Source: Chloroflexota bacterium
GTDB taxonomy: Bacteria; Chloroflexota; Anaerolineae; Anaerolineales; UBA4823
DNA: 55,276 nucleotides
Direction of reading: 5' to 3'
Assembly (NCBI GenBank): GCA_029782365.1
Contig: JAKOUW010000260.1
Coordinates: 1-55,276, forward strand
Part shown: in pieces, positions 45,901 to 55,075 of the stretch
How positions within the stretch are numbered: position 1 is the first letter of the stretch
Layout of the letters: each line of letters starts with the position of its first letter
The notes under the pieces: generated by a model
What the model was told of the DNA's origin: nothing
What the model saw: the letters and a program-made list of their open reading frames with translations, nothing else
The model's database searches: none
Position numbers and translations under genes: made by a program

Positions 45901-46240
45901 TCACCGCCTCGCCGGCGCTCTTGACGATATAACCGTACGAGGTGACCCCCTGTGTTTTCTCGACCACCTCGGCTTCGGTGTGCGAAGACAGGAAGATCAC
46001 CGGCAGGTCGCGCCGCGCCAGGATGGCCTGCGCCGCCTGGATACCATCTATGCCTGGCCCCAGGTTGACATCCATCAACACCAGGTCGATCTCCGGGTGG
46101 TCGGCGCACAGCGCGATGGCTTCCTCGCCCCGGTAGGCGTTCATCACTTCGAAGCCGTATTTCCGCAGGGTAGCGGCCTGCGCCAGGGCTATCAGCGCCT
46201 GGTCTTCAACGAGCAGGATGGTTTTAGCAGAGTCTGGCAT
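42926..46240 (-). CDS. sensor histidine kinase with receiver domain and six PAS domains
   Basis: A 1104-aa cytoplasmic kinase without membrane helices. Residues 5-120 are a response-regulator receiver with phospho-acceptor Asp57 (VLMDVNL). Six PAS domains follow to about residue 880. The HisKA_2 dimerisation helix has LLREVHHRVKNNMNTIASLL with the phosphorylated His. The HATPase_c part has LNELTTNAMKYAF, FRDNGVGMP and HGFGMQLI. CAGGAA precedes the ATG at 46240; a longer frame adds non-homologous residues. The input comes from several small ligands or redox signals; the output partner is unknown. It is divergent from the diguanylate cyclase. Confidence 0.93.
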   Translation of the reverse strand: MPDSAKTILLVEDQALIALAQAATLRKYGFEVMNAYRGEEAIALCADHPEIDLVLMDVNLGPGIDGIQAAQAILARRDLPVIFLSSHTEAEVVEKTQGVTSYGYIVKSAGEAVMIATIRMAFRLFEARQREQTKDANLHAVLDAASDAVFLLSAEMQVLELNTAAAQRFSKPREELIGRSVWEIFPPDVNQARLPHLQKVFATGQPVVFEDERAGRWLENHIYPILDGAGRVIRLAAYSRDISEQKQTQQALKESEMRLHSISDTIGSLVYAILPDGRISYVNDLAARALGAAPEVIVGQPLSVFFPADDMEKQWGELQAVFENGAPRRGEMLAHFPGGEVWLETWLTPLINSQGKVETVIGSSHNITERKQMEIALRQGEARFRAIIEASPVPYALNDDQGKITYLNAAFTHTFGYTLSDIPTLAEWWPRAYPDPLYRRWVLDTWQAHLERAQQAGQPFEPFEVNIACRDGGQRVVIASAVASAPFDRGEHLVILFDITERKRSETALRQSEEKYRTVANFTYDMETWRGPDGEFIYVSPSCERITGRKAEEFMHNPNLLLEIAHPDDYARLLEHTQLANHDMREQDEQIDFRILTPQGEVRWISHHCQAVFGQDGRWLGRRSSNRDISLRKQIEVELRQERDFANQVMNLMGQGLTVTDASGRFIFVNPAFARLLGRDAGDLLGKKPREVTAPPAQAELARQAQIRRQGQSATYESLILRADGQSAPILISAVPRQRGDQYDGTIAAITDLTEIKRYEEDLRWNQALLASMANSSPLGFYVADNTTDAVLYFNQRFCEIWGLEQHSQRLARGELKHHEVLALCAPQTADPQAFLASFKTLENADHFQVQEDEIAFKSQHTIRRFSTQIRTGQDAYLGCFFIFEDISQRKQAEKEVASLLQEKELLLREVHHRVKNNMNTIASLLSLQSNAEVNDATKTALQDATGRVQSMMVMYDNLYRDQYSSQVSLQVYIPALLQRVIDLFPNRGTIELRTHIEPVFLEPADIPPLGILLNELTTNAMKYAFSGRRSGVIAVEASAQNGAVQIVFRDNGVGMPEIEPNSEPHGFGMQLIHILVKQLDGKVSIERENGTKVSLVFPAHKAK

Positions 46241-46434
46241 GGGCCATTCCTGGCGCCGGGCAGATGGAGAGCCGCCGGCAAGGTGCTTCTGCGAGAGTGG
46301 GGAGCGTTGTATAATTTTACACCCAAGATTGTGAAATCTGTGTGAATTTTGTGATACGCTATTGCCTATGCTGACAAAAGCTGGCAAAATGAGATTATGA
46401 ATCGTCATCGCTTTCTTCGTTCGCGGGGCTCGCT

Positions 46435-47994
46435 GTGAACCTGCCGCAGGCGCCCACCCCTTTGGTGGTCGTCTTGGGGCTGGCTGGTTTGCTGGCGGCT
46501 TACCTGGCGGCCTGGGCGCAGGTGCGGGGGCGCGTGCCAGCGGCGCGTGAATTCTCGCTGGTGATGCTGGCCTCCGCCGTGTATGCCCTGGGTTACGCCA
46601 TTGAGATCTCGCGCGCCGATCTGCCCGGCATGCTGGACGCCATCCGGGTGGAATACGTGGGCATCGCCTACATCCCCGCCGGCCTGCTGATCTTTGTTTT
46701 GCACTTCACACGCCAACAGCCCCTGCGTTGGTACTGGATCGCCGCCCTGCTGGTCATCCCGGCGATCACCTTCGGCATGGTGCTGACCGTGGAGCACCAC
46801 AGTTTCTTTTACATCCATCCGCAGGCCGTGCCGGGCGAGTTCTTCCCGGTGATCGCTTTCGGGCGCGGCCCGTGGTATTACGTCAATTACGCCTATCTGC
46901 AGGCGCTGACGGTGGTCTCGATCGCCCTGCTGTTGGTGCGAGCGGGGCGCAGCAGCGGGCGCCAGCGCATCCAGGCGCTGACCATCGCCGCCGGGGCGAC
47001 TTTCCCCACCCTGGGCCTGGTGCTCTACTTCCTGGGTTTCATCCCAGGCAAAGTGGACCCCACGCCCTTCACCCTGGTGCTCACCGGGATTGTCTGTTCG
47101 TGGGGGCTGTTCAAACTGGGGCTGTTCGAGCTGGTGCCGGCGGCGCGCGAGCTGGCGTTAGATTCGATCCGCGACAGCTTCCTGGTGCTCGACCGGCGCG
47201 GCCGCCTGCAGGACATGAACAAAGCGGCCTGGCGCCTGCCCGGCGCTTTCCGGTTAAAGCTCGGCGAAACGCTGCCCGGAGACAACGAGCTGGCGGTTGC
47301 CCTGCACCCGCTGGTCATGCTGCGCCAGGACATGGTGGAGTTCACGGCGCGCGATACCAACAACAAGAATCACACTTACCGGGCGCAGGCCTATCCCATT
47401 CTCGGCCGCGGCGCGCGGTTGGACGGCACAGCCATCCTGGTCAGCGATATCTCCGAGACTGTGGGTCTGCTCAACCTGTTGAAGACTCAGGCCAACACCG
47501 ACGAGCTGACCGGCCTGCTCAACCGGCGCTACCTGATGACTCTGGGCGCCCAGGCCATCCGCAATGCTTGCGCGGCTCACCGGCCCCTGGGTGTGATCCT
47601 GGTCGACCTGGATCATTTCAAGCTGTTCAACGACCGCTTCGGCCACGCAGCCGGCGACGAGGCGCTGCGCGGCGTGGCCGAGACCTTTCGCAGTGGGGTG
47701 CGCGAGATGGACATCCTGGCGCGCTACGGTGGGGAGGAGTTCGTCATCTTCTTGCCCGGCTTGGACCTGGAAGCCACAATCCAGGTGGCCGAGCGCCTGC
47801 GCAAACAGCTCGCCGTGCGGGTGATCCCTTTCGACGGCCGAGAGTACAACATCACCGCCAGCTTTGGGGTGTACGCCGCGGTGCCCTGGCCTGAGACCAC
47901 CCTGGACGGCTTTTTGAAGAAAGCCGATTGGGCGCTCTACCAGGCCAAGGCTGACGGCCGCAACCGCGTGCGCGCCAGCCAGTCCAAGGTGTAA
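46435..47994 (+). CDS. diguanylate cyclase with 7TM sensor and PAS domain
   Basis: A 519-aa protein. Residues 1-235 carry seven membrane helices of the HisKA_7TM type. A PAS-like region follows (about 245-345), then a GGDEF domain with GGEEF at 432-436, so active-site residues are intact. An RxxD inhibitory site (R423-D426) lies five residues before GGEEF, so product inhibition by c-di-GMP is expected. The start is GTG at 46435. It makes c-di-GMP from two GTP. It is divergent from the multi-PAS kinase, and both may respond to the same conditions. Confidence 0.92.
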   Translation: MNLPQAPTPLVVVLGLAGLLAAYLAAWAQVRGRVPAAREFSLVMLASAVYALGYAIEISRADLPGMLDAIRVEYVGIAYIPAGLLIFVLHFTRQQPLRWYWIAALLVIPAITFGMVLTVEHHSFFYIHPQAVPGEFFPVIAFGRGPWYYVNYAYLQALTVVSIALLLVRAGRSSGRQRIQALTIAAGATFPTLGLVLYFLGFIPGKVDPTPFTLVLTGIVCSWGLFKLGLFELVPAARELALDSIRDSFLVLDRRGRLQDMNKAAWRLPGAFRLKLGETLPGDNELAVALHPLVMLRQDMVEFTARDTNNKNHTYRAQAYPILGRGARLDGTAILVSDISETVGLLNLLKTQANTDELTGLLNRRYLMTLGAQAIRNACAAHRPLGVILVDLDHFKLFNDRFGHAAGDEALRGVAETFRSGVREMDILARYGGEEFVIFLPGLDLEATIQVAERLRKQLAVRVIPFDGREYNITASFGVYAAVPWPETTLDGFLKKADWALYQAKADGRNRVRASQSKV

Positions 47995-48126
47995 GGCAGG
48001 CTAGCCGCCCGGCGCGCGGGGTCCAGCAGGCTGGTGTGAAGAAAACCGACGGCGTGCAGGCCGCAGGGTTTTTGCAGTTGGTCGATGTTCAGCAGAACAG
48101 CTCCTTTCGTATTATACTGAAATTCC

Positions 48127-48666
48127 ATGAAAATCCGTTACCTCGCTCTCTGCCTGTTGGCCGCCCTGCTGGTGTCCTGCGGCGCGCCGAGCGCCAGCCC
48201 CACGCCCGCCGCGGCGCGCCTGGCGCTGACCAGCCCGGCCTTTGGCGAGGCCCAGGCCATCCCGGCTGTTTACACCTGCCGCGGGCAGAACATCTCCTTG
48301 CCGCTGGCCTGGGACGCGCCGCCGCCGGCTGCCAAAAGCCTGGCGCTGTTGATGCTCGATCCAGACGCCAACAACTTCGTCCACTGGCTGCTCTTCAATC
48401 TGCCGGTGTCCGCCCGCAGCCTGCCCGAAGCCCTGCCGGCCCAGGCGCGCTACCCCGACGGAGCCCAGGCCGGCCTGAACAGTTGGGGCAAGAACGCTTA
48501 CGGCGGCCCCTGCCCGCCGACCGGCGTGCACCACTATGTGATCACGCTCTATGCCCTCGACCAGACGCTGGCGCTGACGGAGCAGGCCGGAGCGGCTGAT
48601 TTTTTGAAGGCGATCGAGGGGCACGTGCTGGCCGAGGGGCAGTTGAGCGGCACATATCAGAAGTAG
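48127..48666 (+). CDS. PEBP (YbhB/YbcL-like) lipoprotein
   Basis: A 179-aa protein with a lipoprotein signal: Cys18 in LLVSCGA, then a short Ser/Thr/Pro linker. The PEBP core is clear: ALTSPAFGEAQAIPAVYTCRG, LLMLDPDANNFVHWLLFNLP (DPD...HW ligand pocket) and YGGPCPPTGVHHYVITLYAL. It binds small anionic ligands on the cell surface; exact function in bacteria is unknown. Confidence 0.92.
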   Translation: MKIRYLALCLLAALLVSCGAPSASPTPAAARLALTSPAFGEAQAIPAVYTCRGQNISLPLAWDAPPPAAKSLALLMLDPDANNFVHWLLFNLPVSARSLPEALPAQARYPDGAQAGLNSWGKNAYGGPCPPTGVHHYVITLYALDQTLALTEQAGAADFLKAIEGHVLAEGQLSGTYQK

Positions 48667-48757
48667 ACGCCTCTCTCTCTATTCCTTCATTCTCACTCCA
48701 AATACTCCAATACAGTATAATCAGGCGGGTATCATCCAACGGCGCGTGAGGTGTGCA

Positions 48758-51382
48758 ATGACCCGATCATCCAATTTTCGCAGTGCCCTGGCAGCGCTCC
48801 TGCTGACCAGTTTGTTTTTATTCGGACTGTTTTGGAGCCTGCGCCCGCAGTTCCCGGCGCGGGCTTCTTCTCTGACGGTGACCTCCACCGCCGACAGCGG
48901 CCCCGGCTCTCTGCGGGCCGCGCTCGCCTCAGCCAAAGCCGGGGATGCCATCCTGTTCAGCCTGCCGCCCAATGCCACCATCGTGCTCTCCAGCGGTCCG
49001 TTGAGCGTCACCGTGCCGGTCACGCTGGACGGGCGGACGGCGGTCAACCTGACGCTGAGCGGCAGCCACAGCAGCCGGGTGATCGAGGCCAGCGCCCCCC
49101 TGCGGGTGCTGTCGCTGACCATCGCCGACGGTGTGTCGAGCGGCACGGGCGGCGGAATCAACGCCGGCCGCGCCCTGACCCTGACCAACGTGACGTTGCG
49201 CGGCAACCAGGCGGATGGGGCGGGCGGCGGGGCGTACGCCGGCGGCGCGGTGTCGCTGACCGGCGGTTTTTTCACCGCCAATGCCAGCCAGGCGGACAGC
49301 GGCGGCGGCCTGTACAGCCCTGCGGGGGTGACCGCCAACGGCACGCAGTTCACCAGCAATTCCGCCTACCAGTTCGCCGGCGGGCTGTGGTCTGGCAGCG
49401 CGTTGAAGCTGGTGAACACCAGTTTCTACAGCAACACGGCCGGCCAGCAGGCCGGCGGCGCAGCCGCCCTGGCCACGGCGGTGATCACCGGTGGCATGTT
49501 CCAGAACAGCAAGATCAACGGCTCGAACGGCGGGGCCCTGGTGGTGGTGGGCCGGCTGGACATGAGCGGTACGCGCTTTGTGCGCAATTACAGCGCCGGG
49601 TCCGGCGGCGCGCTGGCGGGCGGCACGGCCCCGTTCCATCTCAAGGCGGTGGAATTCAGCGCCAACAGCGCCGCTTATTCGGCGGGGGCGCTCGATACGC
49701 TTGGCCCGCTGTACATCCACGACGGGCTGTTTGAAGGCAACCAGGCCGATACCGCCGGAGCGCTGTACGCCAATAGCACTCTCAGGCTGGTGGATACGCG
49801 CTTTCTCAGCAACACCGCCGCCACCAGCGGGGGAGCGGTGAAGGTGACCCTGGCGGTGACCATCACGGGCGGCCTGTTCCAGGGCAACCACTCGCCCAGC
49901 GGCGGCGCGCTGCTGGCCAACAGCACGCTGTCGGTGACAGGCACGCAGTTCAGCGGCAACCAATCTGGCGCAGCCGGCGGAGCGCTCGAGGCGACCGGCG
50001 GGCTGACCCTGACGGAGGCTGTGTTCCGCAATAACACAGCCGCTTCATTCGGCGGCGGGGCGTACGCCCACCAGACTGCCGCGCTCCACCACACCCAGTT
50101 CCTGGGCAATGCGGCCGCTTTCGGCGGCGGGCTGTATGTCAACGGCGCAGCCAGCGACCGCGCCAGCCGCTTCAGCGGCAACACCTCCAGTGTGGGCGGC
50201 GGCGGCGGGCTGTCGGCGCAGTCCACCTTGAGCCTGGTGGACACGCTCTTCAGCGGCAACACCGCCGCCAACGCTGGCGGCGGCGGCGCCTCCGCCCAGG
50301 GCGCGGTGAAACTGCAGGGCGGGCTGTTTCAAAACAACAACGCCCTGTGGGGCGGCGGTCTGTACGCTGCCAGCGGCATCGTCATGACCGGCACAACCTT
50401 CACCGGCAACTCCACCAATGCCGGCGGTATCCCTGCGGCCCGGCCCGACCACCCCGTGGGGCTGGTTGCCGTCGGCGCAGGGGGCGGCCTGTACGCCGGC
50501 GGGGATGCCACGCTGAACGGCGGGCTGTTGCAAGCCAACACCAGCGCCTCCTCGGGCGGTGGGCTGTGGGCGGCCAACGCCCTGGATGTGTTCGGCGCCA
50601 GCTTTCTCAACAACACCGCTCAGCTCGCCAGCGCCGGCGGCGCCCTGGCCAACGGTCCCACCATTTTAGAAGACGCCGTGTTCCAGGGCAACCACAGCCC
50701 CTTGGGCAACGGCGGCGGATTCTACGCTTTCGGCAGCCTGACCCTGATTCGCTCGCAGTTCCTGAACAACAGCGCCCGGGACAACGGCGGCGGGCTGTAC
50801 GCGGCGGGCACGTTTTACGCTTCACGCGGCATTTTTATTGGCAACGGCGCCCAGCGCGGCGGCGGCATGTACCACTACTCCAGCACAGCCGATGTGATCA
50901 ACTCGCTGTTCGTGGCCAACACGGCGACGGTCTCGGGCACCGCGCTCTACCTGGGCTCTACCGGCCAGGCCAGGCTGGAATATTTGACCATCGCCTCGCC
51001 CGCGTTCTCGTTCGGCGCGGCCGTCGAGGTGAGGCCGGGCTCGGTCAATGTGTTCGACTGCATCGTGACCAATTTCAATATCGGCCTGCGCAGCTACGGG
51101 GGCCTGGTGCTGCAAGATTACAATCTCTTTTACAACGATACCGTGGCGGCAGTCGGGTCGGTGCTGGGCGGCAGCCACAACCCAAGCGGCGACCCCAAGT
51201 TTGTGGATGCGGCGCACAACAACTACCACCTGCGAGCGGGCAGCGCGGCCATTGACCAGGGCCTGGATGTCAACATGCCCATCGACATTGACGGCGACCG
51301 GCGGCCTTACGGGCCAGGCTTTGACATCGGGTTTGACGAGTATGTGCCGCGCCTGGTGTTCCTGCCGGTGATCAGGAAGTAA
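48758..51382 (+). CDS. secreted right-handed beta-helix repeat protein
   Basis: An 874-aa protein with a signal anchor (about residues 10-33). Next comes the LTVTSTADSGPGSLRAAL segment typical of beta-helix surface proteins. The body has about thirty repeats with GGGLYA and F.GN or F.NN (such as TQFSGNQSG), as in polymorphic outer-membrane-type repeats. The end is a choice-of-anchor-like FDIGFDEYVPR followed by VFLPVIRK. The ATG at 48758 follows a GAGGTG; a GTG four codons earlier is possible. It is likely to act in adhesion or as an extracellular layer. No enzyme motif was seen. Confidence 0.85.
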   Translation: MTRSSNFRSALAALLLTSLFLFGLFWSLRPQFPARASSLTVTSTADSGPGSLRAALASAKAGDAILFSLPPNATIVLSSGPLSVTVPVTLDGRTAVNLTLSGSHSSRVIEASAPLRVLSLTIADGVSSGTGGGINAGRALTLTNVTLRGNQADGAGGGAYAGGAVSLTGGFFTANASQADSGGGLYSPAGVTANGTQFTSNSAYQFAGGLWSGSALKLVNTSFYSNTAGQQAGGAAALATAVITGGMFQNSKINGSNGGALVVVGRLDMSGTRFVRNYSAGSGGALAGGTAPFHLKAVEFSANSAAYSAGALDTLGPLYIHDGLFEGNQADTAGALYANSTLRLVDTRFLSNTAATSGGAVKVTLAVTITGGLFQGNHSPSGGALLANSTLSVTGTQFSGNQSGAAGGALEATGGLTLTEAVFRNNTAASFGGGAYAHQTAALHHTQFLGNAAAFGGGLYVNGAASDRASRFSGNTSSVGGGGGLSAQSTLSLVDTLFSGNTAANAGGGGASAQGAVKLQGGLFQNNNALWGGGLYAASGIVMTGTTFTGNSTNAGGIPAARPDHPVGLVAVGAGGGLYAGGDATLNGGLLQANTSASSGGGLWAANALDVFGASFLNNTAQLASAGGALANGPTILEDAVFQGNHSPLGNGGGFYAFGSLTLIRSQFLNNSARDNGGGLYAAGTFYASRGIFIGNGAQRGGGMYHYSSTADVINSLFVANTATVSGTALYLGSTGQARLEYLTIASPAFSFGAAVEVRPGSVNVFDCIVTNFNIGLRSYGGLVLQDYNLFYNDTVAAVGSVLGGSHNPSGDPKFVDAAHNNYHLRAGSAAIDQGLDVNMPIDIDGDRRPYGPGFDIGFDEYVPRLVFLPVIRK

Positions 51383-51779
51383 GGTCTGCGGCCCGGCACA
51401 AGATAAAAAGCGCTCGCGCCAGTGCGCAAGGAAGCATTTGTTTTCCTGGCGTTTTTTGCGTCTTTGCATGAGATATTTTTGCTCCCGCCAAAGAAAAGCT
51501 TGTTTTCTTAGCGTTTTTTGCGTCTTTGCGTGAGATTATTCTGGCTCACGCCAAGACGCTAAGCCGCCAAATTCACTCCCACACTTTGATTAAAACCTTA
51601 CCCGCAGGGCCAAAAAAGCTTGCATATTTGTTAGGTCTGACCTACAATCATTTTGGAGGGTGAGCATCGATTTCAAATTCTGACCAAAAACGGAGGCAAT
51701 TTTCAAGAGAAAAAATTTCGTTCGGTAATTTCCTGTTCGACAGGTTCCACAAACCCAATTCAGACAAAAGGAGAATGTC
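51383..51779. repeat. intergenic region with a duplicated 36-bp motif
   Basis: The sequence TGTTTTC..GCGTTTTTTGCG followed by TCTTTGC.TGAGAT occurs at 51439-51474 and 51501-51536 with three differences. A related inverted copy begins CTCACGCCAAGACGC at 51545. I know the general motif as a dispersed repeat of many bacterial genomes, from memory only. No gene is supported here; a minus-strand frame from 52423 runs antisense into the nuclease. Confidence 0.65.
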
Positions 51780-54700
51780 GTGTTTCGGTTTTTGCCTAAG
51801 ATTTTTTCGATCATAATGATTTTGGCGTTGACGCTGGCGGCCTTTTCGCCGCAGCGGGCGCAGGCCCTTTCCCAGGATATTGTCATCAGCCAGGTGTACG
51901 GCGGGGGAGGCAATTCTGGGGGGGTGTACACCAACGATTTCATCGAACTGTTCAACCGGGGAGGCTCAACGGTGTCACTGGCAGGCTGGTCGCTGCAGTA
52001 CACCAGCGCCACCGGCACGGGAAATTTTGGATCAGCCACCAATTTGATCACGCCGTTGAGCGGCTCGCTGGCGCCCGGGCAGTATCTGCTGGTCCAGGAA
52101 GCGGCAGGAGCCAACATCATCGCGCCTCTGCCCAGCGCGGATGTGACCGATTCAACTCCCATCAACATGAGCGGCACCGGCGGGAAGGTGGCGTTGGTCA
52201 ACGCGACAACGCCCCTGGGCTGCAATGGATCTTCCACACCCTGCCCGCCAGCCGCCCTGGCAACCATCGTGGACCTGGTGGGCTGGGATGGGGCGAATTT
52301 CTTCGAGGGAAGCCCGGCGCCGGCGACCGCCAATGCCACGGCGGTCTTGCGGGGCAATGCGGGCTGTGTGGAAAGCGACAACAACAGCGCTGACTTCAGC
52401 GTTGGCGCTCCTGCGCCACGCAACAGCGCCTCGCCCTTCCATTACTGCTCAGGCCCCACCGATCCAACCGGCGCTGGCAAAGCCGCGCCCAACACGCTTT
52501 TCGTCGGCGACCCCACTCTGCTGAGCGTGGCTGTCAGCCTGGGCGCCAACCCGCCCAGCAGCGGCCTGGCGGTGAGCTGTGATCTCTCGACGATTGGCGG
52601 CTCCTCCGCCCAGGCCTTCTTCGATGACGGCACGAACGGCGATGCCACCGCCGGCGACCTGACTTTCTCGTTTGCCACCAGCGTTGCCGCGGGAACCTCC
52701 GGCGGCGCCAAGAGCCTGGCCTGCACAGTCAGCGACGCGCAGTTGCGCAGCAGCAGCGCCAGCATTGCGCTGACGGTCACAGCGGTTCTGCCGATCGGCG
52801 TGGTCAACGGCCCGGTGCCTGCCTCGAACACGTGTGAAACCCACGCCTCACCGTATGTCGGGCAAACGGTGACGATCAAAGGCGTGATCTACGAAAAGAC
52901 CCTGCAGGCCATCAGCAATTCCAGCAATACGTACAAAGGCTTTTACATCCAAAACACCGCCGCCACGGCAGACGGCGACCCAACCACCTCCGATGGTCTC
53001 TTCGTCTTCATGAGCACCTTCTCCACCATGATCGGCGGCTACGCACCGCAGGTCGGGGATGAAGTGATCGTCTCGGGCAAGATCAGCGAATACTTCAACT
53101 TCACCGAGCTGGGTTCAGCGAGCATGCTCAAACTGGTGCGCAGCGGCGTGGATATCGACGCTGAAGTGACGCCGGCGGTTGCCAATCCGCCCATCGGCCT
53201 GGCGGACGCCAACTGCTACTGGGAACGACTGCAGGGCATGCGCGTGCAGGCGCCCTTGAACAGCATCGTGCTGGGCGGGCGCAATGTCTTCAGCCCGGCG
53301 GACGCCGAAATCTGGCTGGCCGCGCCCGACAGCGCGGTGGCGCTGCGCGATAATCCCTTTGCGCGCAAAGCCTATCGCGATGCGCATCCGCTGGATGATA
53401 ACTACGACCCGGCCAACTGGGACGGCAACGGTTACCGCATTCTGCTGGGCAGTCTCGGCATCAAAGCGGCGGCAAACGATGCCCAGGCGCTGATTGACCC
53501 GGCTCGCTCGTACTCCACCCTGACCAACGCGCCGGCGGGCGGCCTCAATTACACCTTCAGCAAGTACCGCATCGAGATCAGCGCACAGCCCACGTTCAAT
53601 GAGGGGGTGGATCCCGCACAAAACAATCCCCCGGCGGCTGTCGATCTGGCCCTCGGTTACAGCATCGTGGATTACAACCTGGAGAACCTGTACGATTACC
53701 GCGACAATCCATCCTCGGGCTGTGATTTCGCCGGCAACACCGGCTGCCCCAAAACCGGACCCTTCCTTTCTGCGGTTAACCCGCCTTACGATTATGTCCC
53801 GGCCAGCGACGCCGCTTACCAGGCGCGCTTGAATGACATCGCCTTACAGATTGTGAACGATCTGCACAACCCGGACGTGCTGATGGTGCAAGAAGTGGAG
53901 AACCAGGATATCTGCCGGGTGACCAGCGGCGCCATGGACTGCGGCGCAGCGGACAACCGAGACGGCAAGCCGGATGTGCTGCAAGAGCTGGCGCTGAAGA
54001 TCGCCGCCAACGGCGGCGCGAGTTATGACGCCGCTTTTGACCGCGACAGCTCAGACCTGCGCGGCATCGCTCCGGCCTTCCTCTACCGCACAGACCGCGC
54101 CCAGCTCCTGCCCGCGGCGGGCGACCCGGTGTTGGGCGCTGCCCCGGCGCTGGCCGGCTACACTGCGGTGCCGTATGACAGCGATGTCTCGAACCCGAAG
54201 ACGTTGAACGCCGTGTACAGCGGCCTGGGAGCCTGCGAAACATCCTGGGTCTTCCCACGCGCGCCGGGCGTCGCTCTCTTCCGCATCTGGCGGGACGGCA
54301 TCGGCGCCAGCGTCTTCAGCGATGTCTACCTGATCAACAACCACTTCAAGAGCGGGCCGAACACCTGCGTGGCCCACCGCACAGAGCAGGCCAATTTCAA
54401 CGCCGCGCTGGTAGCCTACATCCAGGCCGCAAATCCGAACGCCCGCATCGTGGTCGGCGGCGACCTGAACGTTTACCCGCGACCCGACGATCCATTCGCT
54501 CCCATCGGCCAGCCCGGCGCGAGCGACCAGCTTGGCGCGCTGTATGACCCATCCCTGGGGCTGGAAAACCTGTGGGACGTTTTGCTGGCCCAGGCGCCCG
54601 AGTCGGCTTACAGCTACATTTATCTTGGCATGGCCCAGACCCTGGACCAGATGTTTATCAACCAGGCGCTGAAGAATGACCTGCAAGAATTCCGCATTGC

Positions 54701-55052
54701 GCATATCAACAGCGACTTCCCGGCAGATTATCCCGGCGATGCGGCGCGCGGCACCAGCGACCATGACCCGAATGCGGCCGCCTTCACCAACCTGCCGAGC
54801 CTGGATAAACTGCGAGCCTTGGTCAAGTTCTATGCAGATAACGGCATGATCAGCGGCAATAACACCGTCAAAATTCTGCTCAACCACCTGGATAACGCCG
54901 CCGCCTTCCTGGCCGCCGGCCAGCACAGCGCGTACCAGGCGCAGCTCCAGGCCTTCTCCAATCAGGTGCAGGGCAAAGCGCCAAAGTTTGTAACCCAGGC
55001 CGCCGCCGATGCCTTGAGCAAGGAAGCGGCGTTCCTGCTTTCTCTGCCGTAA
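51780..55052 (+). CDS. extracellular nuclease (ExeM/NucH-like) with LTD, OB-fold and FIMAH domains
   Basis: A 1090-aa secreted protein. The signal peptide spans about residues 1-30. A lamin-tail domain follows (ISQVYGGGGNSGGVYTNDF), then a Cys-containing beta domain, an OB-fold region (ASPYVGQTVTIKGVIYEK) and an endonuclease/exonuclease/phosphatase domain with DVLMVQEVEN, VVGGDLNVYPRPDD and GTSDHDPNAAAF (D994, H995). The final 80 residues match the FIMAH domain pattern. The start is GTG at 51780 with AAGGAG six bases before it; the nearby ATG is out of frame. It is likely to degrade extracellular DNA. The IS begins 23 bp after the stop. Confidence 0.88.
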   Translation: MFRFLPKIFSIIMILALTLAAFSPQRAQALSQDIVISQVYGGGGNSGGVYTNDFIELFNRGGSTVSLAGWSLQYTSATGTGNFGSATNLITPLSGSLAPGQYLLVQEAAGANIIAPLPSADVTDSTPINMSGTGGKVALVNATTPLGCNGSSTPCPPAALATIVDLVGWDGANFFEGSPAPATANATAVLRGNAGCVESDNNSADFSVGAPAPRNSASPFHYCSGPTDPTGAGKAAPNTLFVGDPTLLSVAVSLGANPPSSGLAVSCDLSTIGGSSAQAFFDDGTNGDATAGDLTFSFATSVAAGTSGGAKSLACTVSDAQLRSSSASIALTVTAVLPIGVVNGPVPASNTCETHASPYVGQTVTIKGVIYEKTLQAISNSSNTYKGFYIQNTAATADGDPTTSDGLFVFMSTFSTMIGGYAPQVGDEVIVSGKISEYFNFTELGSASMLKLVRSGVDIDAEVTPAVANPPIGLADANCYWERLQGMRVQAPLNSIVLGGRNVFSPADAEIWLAAPDSAVALRDNPFARKAYRDAHPLDDNYDPANWDGNGYRILLGSLGIKAAANDAQALIDPARSYSTLTNAPAGGLNYTFSKYRIEISAQPTFNEGVDPAQNNPPAAVDLALGYSIVDYNLENLYDYRDNPSSGCDFAGNTGCPKTGPFLSAVNPPYDYVPASDAAYQARLNDIALQIVNDLHNPDVLMVQEVENQDICRVTSGAMDCGAADNRDGKPDVLQELALKIAANGGASYDAAFDRDSSDLRGIAPAFLYRTDRAQLLPAAGDPVLGAAPALAGYTAVPYDSDVSNPKTLNAVYSGLGACETSWVFPRAPGVALFRIWRDGIGASVFSDVYLINNHFKSGPNTCVAHRTEQANFNAALVAYIQAANPNARIVVGGDLNVYPRPDDPFAPIGQPGASDQLGALYDPSLGLENLWDVLLAQAPESAYSYIYLGMAQTLDQMFINQALKNDLQEFRIAHINSDFPADYPGDAARGTSDHDPNAAAFTNLPSLDKLRALVKFYADNGMISGNNTVKILLNHLDNAAAFLAAGQHSAYQAQLQAFSNQVQGKAPKFVTQAAADALSKEAAFLLSLP

Positions 55053-55075
55053 CAACCAACCTGACTGTAATAAAA

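Noticed and set aside
44063..46345. A 760-codon plus-strand frame opposite the histidine kinase
   Set aside because: It is the antisense shadow of a GC-rich gene with clear domains on the other strand; no domain or SD supports it.
51590..52423. A 277-codon minus-strand frame entering the nuclease gene
   Set aside because: It lies mostly antisense to the nuclease signal region, has no recognisable domain and crosses the dispersed repeat area.
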